Source: Chloroflexia bacterium (GTDB lineage Bacteria; Chloroflexota; Chloroflexia; Thermomicrobiales; UBA6265). Taken from it: a stretch of DNA of 10,885 nucleotides. The notes beneath the pieces were generated by a model. The model was not told where the DNA came from. It saw nothing but the letters and a program-made list of their open reading frames with translations, and did no database searches. The translations under genes and the position numbers were made by a program. Positions 5,599 through 10,885 of the stretch are shown in pieces; position 1 is the stretch's first letter, and the number at the start of each line of letters is the position of its first letter. The DNA lies in NCBI GenBank assembly GCA_013694885.1, contig JACDBO010000101.1:1-10885 (forward strand), given 5' to 3'.

Positions 5599-5970
5599 AT
5601 GGATTGGAAGCTCGAACTGATCGTGATTCCCGTCTCGGACGTGGACCGCGCCAAGACCTTCTACACCGAGAAGGCCGGTTTCAATGCAGACCATGACCAG
5701 ACGGTCAGCGATGAGATTCGCTTCGTGCAGCTGACACCCCCCGGCTCGGCCTGCTCGATTGCCTTGGGGCGAGGAATCGTGGAGGGGCAGCCGGGTTCCG
5801 TCAAAGGCTTGCAGATGGTCGTGTCAGACATCAACGCCGCGCACGCCGAACTCGTCGAACGGGGGGTGGAGGTCAGCGACGTTCAGGTGCTCGACTGGGG
5901 CTCGTTCGTCTACTTCAGCGACCCCGACGGCAACGCCTGGTCCGTCCAGCAACTGCCCGATCGCACGTAG
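5599..5970 (+). CDS. VOC (glyoxalase-fold) family protein, divergent from arsR
   Basis: A 123-residue VOC protein. It begins MDWKLELIVIPVSDVDRAKT, has FYTEKAGFNADHD, IRFVQLTPPGSACSIALG, the second unit GLQMVVSDINAAHAELVERG and ends VYFSDPDGNAWSVQQLPDRT. This matches a common VOC subgroup of small-molecule-binding or isomerase-like proteins whose substrates are unknown. The expected metal ligands are not obvious: the strand-one and strand-five His positions look like Leu/Glu and Gln, and the final Glu appears as Gln. The ATG at 5599 has AAGGAG about 10 bases upstream. It diverges from arsR across 136 bp, so ArsR could also affect it, although I found no clear plus-strand promoter. The next gene downstream on the same strand is 200 bp away. 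Confidence 0.9.
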   Translation: MDWKLELIVIPVSDVDRAKTFYTEKAGFNADHDQTVSDEIRFVQLTPPGSACSIALGRGIVEGQPGSVKGLQMVVSDINAAHAELVERGVEVSDVQVLDWGSFVYFSDPDGNAWSVQQLPDRT

Positions 5971-6170
5971 CTGGCAAGGAGCTGGACACGGTCCCGTTCG
6001 GCCCCGTCGCTTCGTTCGTCACAGAGCTCACGGGAATCGATCGGTCGTTGCGGGGCGGCACGTCGAACTCATGACGCATCGGTGGGGTGGACTTGGCACG
6101 CCCTTGTCTGACGCCTCCGCCGGGTTCCCTCAACGGGCGGTCCTGATCGATCGATGGAGGCAGCACCGTC

Positions 6171-7517
6171 ATGAGAACCATCGAGTTTATCCACGAGACG
6201 CGCTGGTACGACCTCCCCGACCAGGTGCGTAGCCAGGCGCGGCGTTGCCTCCTGGACACCCTCGGGGCCGCCCTGGGTGGCCGCGGAACGGAGCTGTCGC
6301 GCATCATCCACGACTTCGCGGCGGCGACCCACGGCGGCACTGGGGCGAGGCTCTGGCTCGATGGTCGCACGGTCTCGCCACCTGGGGCGGCGCTGGCGAA
6401 CGGCATGACCATCGACTCGCTCGACATCCACGACGGTTCCCTCCTCGTGAAAGGGCATGCCGGCGCCGCGGTCGTGCCAGCCGCCCTCGCCACCGTGCCG
6501 GTCGATGGTGACCGGCCGGTCTCTGGACAGGACCTGCTGACCACCCTGGTAATTGGCTACGAGGTGGCACTCAGGGCAGGCATCGCGCTGCACGCCACCG
6601 TCCACGACTACCACACGTCCGGTGCCTGGAATGCCCTCGGGTGCGCGGCCATCGGGGCTCGGCGCCTGGGGCTTGGGGCGGACCAGACGCGACACGCCCT
6701 CGGCATCGCGGAGTACCACGGCCCGCGCTCGCAGATGATGCGCTGCATCGACCATCCGACGATGCTCAAGGATGGCTCCGGTTGGGGCGCGATGACCGGC
6801 GTTAGCGCGGCGATGTTGGCGGCGGCCGGCTTCACCGGTGCCCCGGCCGTCACGGTCGACGCGGCGGATGTCGCCGCCACCTGGGCGGACCTCGGAACGC
6901 GGTGGCGGATCACCGAGCAGTTCTTCAAGCCGGACGCCGTCTGTCGCTGGGCGCAGCCAGCGATCGCGGGTGCCCTCGCGCTGCAGCGGAGTTATCTGCT
7001 GCCGCACGCCGGCATCGAGCGGATCCAGGTGATTACCTTTCACCAGGCGACGCGTCTCGCCTGCCGGCGCCCAACCACGACCGAGGAGGCCCAGTACAGC
7101 CTGCCATTTCCCGTCGCCGCGGCGCTGGTGCACGGTCACCTCGGACTCGCCCAACTCAGCGGCGGCGGATTGGACGATCCACACGTCCTGCGGCTCGCTG
7201 ATCGCGTCGAACTCTTGGATGACCCGGAGCTGAGCGCGCTATTCCCCGCCGAGCGCGTGGCGCGCGTGCGGATCGAGACCGCCGACGGCGGCGTCCACGA
7301 CTCGGGCGACACCCAGGCCCGGTGGGATGCCTCGGCCCCGCCGACCGATGAGGAGCTGATCGAGAAATTCCGCTGGTTGGCGAGGGAACGTGTCTCGGCG
7401 GCACGGGCGACTGAGCTGGTCGACGTCGTCTGGAACTGCGCCGAACTGTCCGACGTCGGGAGCTTGGTCGGGCTGCTGGCGGCGCCAGATGAGGTGGCTC
7501 ATACGGACCGCGGATGA
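6171..7517 (+). CDS. MmgE/PrpD family protein
   Basis: A 448-residue protein of the MmgE/PrpD family, which includes 2-methylcitrate dehydratase, cis-aconitate decarboxylase and iminodisuccinate epimerase. It has the helical N-terminal domain with CLLDTLGAALGG (27-38), ANGMTIDSLDIHDG (76-89), KGHAGAAVVPAALA (94-107), YEVALRAG (130-137), HTSGAWNALGCAAIGARRLG, then MLKDGSGWGAMTGVSAAMLA (198-217), FFKPDAVCRWAQPAIAGAL (251-269) and EAQYSLPFPVAAAL. The commoner family forms of two motifs, roughly DFDD and HPGA, are here DIHDG and GHAGA, so it belongs to a divergent subgroup and may not be a methylcitrate enzyme. No citrate synthase or methylisocitrate lyase gene is nearby. The ATG at 6171 has GGAGG about 10 bases upstream. 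It converges on the F-type ATPase gene. Confidence 0.9.
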   Translation: MRTIEFIHETRWYDLPDQVRSQARRCLLDTLGAALGGRGTELSRIIHDFAAATHGGTGARLWLDGRTVSPPGAALANGMTIDSLDIHDGSLLVKGHAGAAVVPAALATVPVDGDRPVSGQDLLTTLVIGYEVALRAGIALHATVHDYHTSGAWNALGCAAIGARRLGLGADQTRHALGIAEYHGPRSQMMRCIDHPTMLKDGSGWGAMTGVSAAMLAAAGFTGAPAVTVDAADVAATWADLGTRWRITEQFFKPDAVCRWAQPAIAGALALQRSYLLPHAGIERIQVITFHQATRLACRRPTTTEEAQYSLPFPVAAALVHGHLGLAQLSGGGLDDPHVLRLADRVELLDDPELSALFPAERVARVRIETADGGVHDSGDTQARWDASAPPTDEELIEKFRWLARERVSAARATELVDVVWNCAELSDVGSLVGLLAAPDEVAHTDRG

Positions 7518-7574
7518 ACAGTGGTGGAATGTCCCCACCGCAGTGACGCGCCGGCTGCGCCGTCGAGCGCTTCG

Positions 7575-7659
7575 CGCGCGATGCAGCTGCTGGGATTCTT
7601 CCTTCGTCAGAATGACGGCGAATGGCGTTGCCCAACTCATCAGGCGGATTCCGTATGAC
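7575..7659. repeat. Interspersed intergenic repeat, copy B
   Basis: Second copy of the element at 1-86, in the same orientation. Exact shared blocks are GTCAGAATGACG (7606-7617) and CGGATTCCGTAT (7645-7656), plus GATTCTTCC and CTGCTG; the middle is diverged. ATTCT (7595-7599) and AGAAT (7609-7613) can pair. It sits between the stops of the convergent MmgE/PrpD and ABC ATPase genes, which fits a mobile or spreading non-coding element tolerated outside genes. Confidence 0.7.
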
Positions 7660-7681
7660 AATGCGAGCGCATGAGGAACCA

Positions 7682-7715
7682 CTCGTTGATGGGGGGCGTG
7701 CTCCATCGCAACGAG
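7682..7715. terminator. Hairpin between convergent genes, possible terminator
   Basis: CTCGTTG (7682-7688) pairs perfectly with CAACGAG (7709-7715), and ATGG/CCAT can extend the stem with a 2-base bulge. It lies 165 bp past the MmgE/PrpD stop and about 100 bp past the ABC ATPase stop. There is no proper T-run on either side, so a Rho-independent terminator is only possible. The rest of the 7518-7814 spacer holds repeat copy B and no gene I can support. Confidence 0.35.
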
Positions 7716-7814
7716 AGGCACCAGTGCCAGGATTTCTCGCCGCGGCTCGAAATAACCGTGTGGGAGGGCAGCAGATCCCCGATCACAGCATGAGCGTACC
7801 GTGGGTCTCAGATC

Positions 7815-8846
7815 CTAATCCGCCGCCGCCTGGCGGGTGGCGGGGGCGGCGATAATTTGCCCGGTGAGCTCGCGTTCGACGATGTGGCAGGCGACGTGGC
7901 GGTCGGGCGCGACTTCGACGAGGGGGGGCATGGTGATGTCGCAGAGACCCTCCTCGAAGTAGGGACAGCGTGGGTGGAAGACGCAGCCGCCGGGGAGGTT
8001 GGTGAGGCTCGGGATGTCGAGGCTGCGCAGCTGCAACTTTTCTTTCGAGCGGGTCAGGTCCGGGTCGGCTTCCGGGATGGCGGCGGCCAGGGCGCGGGTG
8101 TAGGGCTGCAAGGGGCGACCGATCACTTTCGGGGTGGGGCCATACTCGATGAGCTTGCCGACGTACATGACGCCGACGTGCCCTTCCCAACCGAAGTATT
8201 TCACGACGGCGAGATCGTGCGTAATAAAGAGGAAGGTGACGCCTAAATCGTTGCGCAGCTTGAGCATAGTGTTGAGCAGGCTGACGCGGATCGAGACGTC
8301 GACCATGGAGACGGCTTCGTCGGCGATGATCAGCCGCGGGTTGAGGGCCATCGCCCGCGCCACCGAGATGCGCTGGCGTTGACCGCCACTGAGCTGGTGC
8401 GGATATTTGGTGATGAAGTTCTCGGCCGGGCGCAGATCGACCAGCTCGAGCAACTCGCCGACCCTCCGCGTCGCCTCCCGCCGGCCTTTGGCGAGCTTGT
8501 GGTGGAGGAGCGGCGCGCTCAGCGTCTCGCCGACGGTGTGGACGGGGTTGAGCGAGGCGTAGGGGTCCTGGTGGACGATCTGGACCGCCTTGCGGTACTC
8601 CTTGAACTCGTCTTTGCTCAGCTTCTGGAGGTCCTTCCCTTCGAACTCGACGGTGCCGGCGCTCGGCTTGAGCAGCCCGGCGGCCATCCGGGCGACGGTG
8701 GTCTTGCCGCTGCCGCTCTCGCCGACGAGGCAGAGGATCTCGGCGGGGTGCAGGGCGAGGGAGACATCGTCGACGGCGGTGATCTTGCCGCGCCTGGTGT
8801 CGAACTGACGGGTCAGGTGCTGGAGCGCCATCAACGGTTCAGCCAT
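7815..8846 (-). CDS. Oligopeptide/dipeptide-type ABC transporter ATP-binding protein (OppF/DppF-like)
   Basis: A 343-residue cytoplasmic ATPase subunit of a peptide/nickel-type importer. It shows Walker A GESGSGKTT (42-50), Q-loop VHQDP (Q93), signature LSGGQ (152-156), Walker B LIIADE (172-177) and switch His210 in FITHD. The C-terminal oligo_HPY domain has GGCVFHPRCPY and four cysteines (C288, C294, C302, C320); in some studied relatives this four-Cys motif holds an iron-sulphur cluster. The usual DEP after Walker B is DEA here (AVSMVD). It pairs with the D-type ATPase encoded upstream, separated by 285 bp rather than directly adjacent. The ATG at 8846 has AAGGG about 11 bases upstream. Substrate cannot be told from the ATPase. 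Length is typical. Confidence 0.93.
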   Translation of the reverse strand: MAEPLMALQHLTRQFDTRRGKITAVDDVSLALHPAEILCLVGESGSGKTTVARMAAGLLKPSAGTVEFEGKDLQKLSKDEFKEYRKAVQIVHQDPYASLNPVHTVGETLSAPLLHHKLAKGRREATRRVGELLELVDLRPAENFITKYPHQLSGGQRQRISVARAMALNPRLIIADEAVSMVDVSIRVSLLNTMLKLRNDLGVTFLFITHDLAVVKYFGWEGHVGVMYVGKLIEYGPTPKVIGRPLQPYTRALAAAIPEADPDLTRSKEKLQLRSLDIPSLTNLPGGCVFHPRCPYFEEGLCDITMPPLVEVAPDRHVACHIVERELTGQIIAAPATRQAAAD

Positions 8847-8932
8847 ATCTTGCCGCCCTTCACGTTTACGATTTGGTCGGTATCGCGAGCCGGTTTACCA
8901 TCTTTTCGTCGTCGATTTGACACGGGGTGATC

Positions 8933-8947
8933 GAACCGTCCCGGTTC
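8933..8947. repeat. Short perfect hairpin in the ABC spacer
   Basis: GAACCG (8933-8938) and CGGTTC (8942-8947) form a perfect 6-bp stem with a 3-base loop. It lies in the 8847-9131 spacer upstream of the F-type ATPase start, before the two hairpin-plus-CGCCCCTACCTG modules. No T-run follows. It could be an operator or part of the repeat block. Confidence 0.4.
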
Positions 8948-8975
8948 AACCGATACGCCGTGGTGGCCGAGGAGA

Positions 8976-8999
8976 GCGCACGCCGTGCGCCCCTACCTG
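8976..8999 (+). repeat. Hairpin plus CGCCCCTACCTG repeat module, copy 1
   Basis: GCGCAC (8976-8981) and GTGCGC (8985-8990) form a stem with a 3-base loop, running into the 12-mer CGCCCCTACCTG at 8988-8999. The same 12-mer, again preceded by a hairpin, occurs 71 bp further on. Hairpins ending in CGCCCCTAC are reminiscent of dispersed repeats in Chloroflexota and cyanobacteria; that link is from memory. Confidence 0.6.
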
Positions 9000-9041
9000 C
9001 CGAACGATGCCGGTACATGCGTACCAGGCTGCCTCGGACGC

Positions 9042-9070
9042 GGGCGACCACACCGGGTCGCCCCTACCTG
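9042..9070 (+). repeat. Hairpin plus CGCCCCTACCTG repeat module, copy 2
   Basis: GGGCGACC (9042-9049) and GGTCGCCC (9056-9063) form a perfect 8-bp stem around a 6-base loop, running into CGCCCCTACCTG (9059-9070), identical to 8988-8999. Between the copies GGTAC (9012-9016) and GTACC (9021-9025) form another small inverted repeat. The stems differ in sequence between copies while the 12-mer is constant, as in structured repeat families. Confidence 0.6.
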
Positions 9071-9131
9071 GCTCACGTCATTGGCTCGTCGCGTTTTCCA
9101 CACGCGGTACGTAACTGACTCGATCCTTCGT

Positions 9132-10262
9132 CTAGACCGCCGCCTCGGCGACTTCTTCGACTTCGATGTGCTCCCAGATCTCCGGCTCTTTGGTCACTTG
9201 GTCGTGGTGGTGGCAGGCGACGTAGTGGGCGGGCGCGATTTCCACCAGTGGCGGGTTTTGCCGCGAGCAGATGTCGGTGCGGTAGGGGCAGCGCGGGTGG
9301 AACGGGCACCCGGACGGGATGTTGAGCAGGTTGGGGGTGGCGCCGGGGATGGCGGTGAGCGGGGTGAAGTCCTCACCGGTGATCGGCGGCACGGCATTGA
9401 GCAGACCGACGGTGTAGGGATGTTTCGGCTGGTAGAAGACGTCGCGCACCGGGCCGTCCTCGACCACCTCGCCGGCGTACATGGTGACGACTTTGTCGGC
9501 CAGCTCGGCGGCGAGGGAGAGATCGTGGGAGATGAAGATCATGGTGAAGTCGAGCTGATCGCGCAGGGTACGGATGACGTCGATGATCGCCCGCTGGGTG
9601 ATGATGTCGAGGGCGGTGGTCGGCTCGTCGAGGATGATGAGCTGTGGGTCGAGCAGCAGGCTGAGGGCGATCGAGACACGCTGGCGCATGCCGCCACTGA
9701 GTTCGTGGGGGTAGGCGTTGTAGACGCGGTCGCCATCGAGCTGGACTTTTCGCAGCAGTTCGAGGGCCTTCTCCTGGATGCGTCCCTTGTTGTGCTCACC
9801 GTGGGCGCGGGCCGTTTCCTGGAAGGTATCGCTGACCTTGATGACCGGGTTGAGCGAGTTTTGGGCGGCCTGGAAGACCATCGAGAACTCGCGCCAGCGC
9901 AACTGGCGGAATTGCTTGTCGTCCACGTTGAGCAAGTCAACGGTCTTGCCGTCTCGCGTCCGGTACGTGACCTTGCCGCGGGCGACGCGGGCGGAGCGGA
10001 CGAGCATCCGCTGCAGGGCGAAGCCGAGGGTCGACTTGCCGGAGCCGCTCTCGCCGATCAGGGCGACGGCCTCGCCGGCGCGGATCTCGAGATCGACGCC
10101 GCGGACGGCCTGCATCCAGCCGCGCTCCGTGCGGTACTCGACCCAGAGGTCCTCGACGCGGAGGACGACCGGCGCGTCCGGTCTCGGTCCGGTGGCATCG
10201 CGGGTTGGGACCGGATCACCCTGAGCGTTGGGGGTTGTCGGCCGCTCGTCCGTCGAGGTCAT
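9132..10262 (-). CDS. Oligopeptide/dipeptide-type ABC transporter ATP-binding protein (OppD/DppD-like)
   Basis: A 376-residue ATPase subunit of the same importer. It shows Walker A GESGSGKST (70-78), Q-loop Gln131 in MVFQAAQNSLNP, signature LSGGM (188-192), canonical Walker B LIILDEPTTALD (208-219) and switch His246 in FISHD. The C-terminal oligo_HPY domain has IPSGCPFHPRCPY and four cysteines (C319, C325, C332, C350), a motif that binds an iron-sulphur cluster in some relatives. The first 30 residues are a Pro/Thr/Asp-rich extension with no family match, but the ATG at 10262 has a good GGGAGGG upstream, inside the end of the permease gene, and no better start is evident. It begins 3 bp after the permease stop, so both are in one operon. 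It probably forms a heterodimer with the F-type ATPase at 7815-8846. Confidence 0.93.
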   Translation of the reverse strand: MTSTDERPTTPNAQGDPVPTRDATGPRPDAPVVLRVEDLWVEYRTERGWMQAVRGVDLEIRAGEAVALIGESGSGKSTLGFALQRMLVRSARVARGKVTYRTRDGKTVDLLNVDDKQFRQLRWREFSMVFQAAQNSLNPVIKVSDTFQETARAHGEHNKGRIQEKALELLRKVQLDGDRVYNAYPHELSGGMRQRVSIALSLLLDPQLIILDEPTTALDIITQRAIIDVIRTLRDQLDFTMIFISHDLSLAAELADKVVTMYAGEVVEDGPVRDVFYQPKHPYTVGLLNAVPPITGEDFTPLTAIPGATPNLLNIPSGCPFHPRCPYRTDICSRQNPPLVEIAPAHYVACHHHDQVTKEPEIWEHIEVEEVAEAAV

Positions 10263-10265
10263 GCC

Positions 10266-10885
10266 CTAGCCCTCCCGCAGGCGTGGATTGAAGACATCCT
10301 CCAGCGCGCGAGAGACCATCACGAGCGAGAGCTGGAGCAGGGAGATCATGAAGATCGGCGCCAGGATGTAAAGCAGGCTGTCCTTGAAGAAGAGCGCGCC
10401 CTTGGTGTAGGCGTCCTGGATCATCAGGCCCCAGTTGTCGCCGGCCAGCGGCACGAGACCAAGGAAGTAGAGGGCAACCTGCGCGTAGATGGCGCTGGTC
10501 ATCGCGAAAATGAAGTTGATGAGGACGTAGCTCATCATGTTGGGGATGATCTCGCGGAAGAGGATGCGCGGGGTGCCGAGGTCGAGCGTCCGCGCCGCCT
10601 CGACGTACTCGCGCTCCTTGAGGGAGAGTACCTGGGAGCGCACGGCGCGCAGCAGCGTCGGCCAGGAGATGGCGGCGATGACCACGGCGAGGAGGGACGC
10701 GCTGCTCAGCGTGATGTAGGCCGCCAGGACGCCGAGCAGCACGATCCCCGGGATCGTCAGCACGACGTCGGCGAGCACCAGGATCGCCGTATCGAAGCGG
10801 CCACCGATGAGCGCCGCGAGCGACCCGAAGACGACGCCGATGAAGGTCGTCAACACCGCCGCCAGGACGCCGATGAACATGATGC
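10266..10885 (-). CDS. Peptide-type ABC transporter permease (OppC/DppC-like), 5' end cut by window
   Basis: The C-terminal 206 residues or so of an inner-membrane permease of the BPD_transp_1 family. The frame stays open to the window edge, so the true start and the first membrane segment lie beyond 10885 (the family is usually about 280-300 residues). Visible are hydrophobic segments at roughly residues 3-25, 32-56, 58-75, 115-140 and 168-190 (counted from the Met at 10880). The ATPase-docking EAA loop is EYVEAARTLDLGTPRILFRE, with E94-A-A and G102, followed by IIPN. The form LADVVLTIPGIVLLGVLAA points to the C-type rather than the B-type permease. It is followed 3 bp later by the D-type ATPase. 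A binding protein and the partner permease should be upstream. Confidence 0.93.
   Translation of the reverse strand, partial: IMFIGVLAAVLTTFIGVVFGSLAALIGGRFDTAILVLADVVLTIPGIVLLGVLAAYITLSSASLLAVVIAAISWPTLLRAVRSQVLSLKEREYVEAARTLDLGTPRILFREIIPNMMSYVLINFIFAMTSAIYAQVALYFLGLVPLAGDNWGLMIQDAYTKGALFFKDSLLYILAPIFMISLLQLSLVMVSRALEDVFNPRLREG

Noticed and set aside
6146..6155. ATCGATCGAT palindrome just before the MmgE/PrpD ribosome site
   Set aside because: Short repetitive 4-mer palindrome; likely chance, with no paired promoter.
6069..7184. 371-codon minus-strand frame opposite the MmgE/PrpD gene
   Set aside because: No family features, no credible ribosome site, and the plus-strand frame matches MmgE/PrpD along its whole length.
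8976..9070. Short direct repeats considered as a CRISPR array
   Set aside because: Only two copies of a 12-mer, no regular spacers and no cas genes.

Overview
The window is GC-rich, gene-dense bacterial DNA. Its protein families (DUF2277, DGPF/YCII, an ArsR-SRPBCC pair, RibD-C-type reductases, a PPOX protein ending FGFGKGEPFSQTRCRF, a peptide-type ABC importer) and its interspersed intergenic repeats (GATTCTTCC...GTCAGAATGACG type and CGCCCCTACCTG hairpin type) best fit a Chloroflexota genome, perhaps Thermomicrobia/Sphaerobacter-like. This assignment is inference from protein flavour and repeat style; there is no rRNA or marker gene to prove it.

Layout. (1) Positions 83-5462 hold nine genes, all on the minus strand. 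In transcription order they are ArsR regulator, AHSA1/SRPBCC protein, VOC protein, dihydrofolate-reductase-like (RibD C-terminal) protein, PPOX flavin-type protein, beta-lactamase-fold serine hydrolase, DGPF/YCII protein, a second RibD-C reductase and DUF2277. The first five are tightly packed (4-bp overlap, then gaps of 27, 11 and 17 bp) and look like one ArsR-led operon. The last four are separated by 82-201 bp and carry their own leaders, repeats and at least one candidate promoter. (2) A second VOC gene (5599-5970, plus) diverges from arsR across 136 bp and is followed by an MmgE/PrpD-family gene (6171-7517, plus). (3) A convergent intergenic region (7518-7814) carries the second copy of the repeat seen at the window's left edge, plus a hairpin. 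(4) Positions 7815-10885 (minus) are the distal part of an oligopeptide/dipeptide-type ABC importer: the inner-membrane permease (truncated by the window edge), the D-type ATPase, a 285-bp spacer with several hairpins, and the F-type ATPase. The binding protein and the other permease should lie beyond 10885.

How the genes may work together. The ArsR protein has no classical metal-binding Cys motif and probably represses its own operon from a palindrome that overlaps a good sigma-70-type promoter, whose predicted transcript starts at or within a base or two of the ATG. The operon products are small single-domain proteins of ligand-binding or redox families that commonly cluster together; a small-molecule detoxification or modification role is plausible but unproven. 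The ABC genes take up peptides or similar solutes. The MmgE/PrpD protein is probably a hydratase/dehydratase or epimerase acting on an organic acid.

I see no tRNA, rRNA, CRISPR array, transposase, integrase or phage gene. Nothing here is clearly a new system; the most checkable novelty is the leaderless ArsR control region and the repeated non-coding elements.
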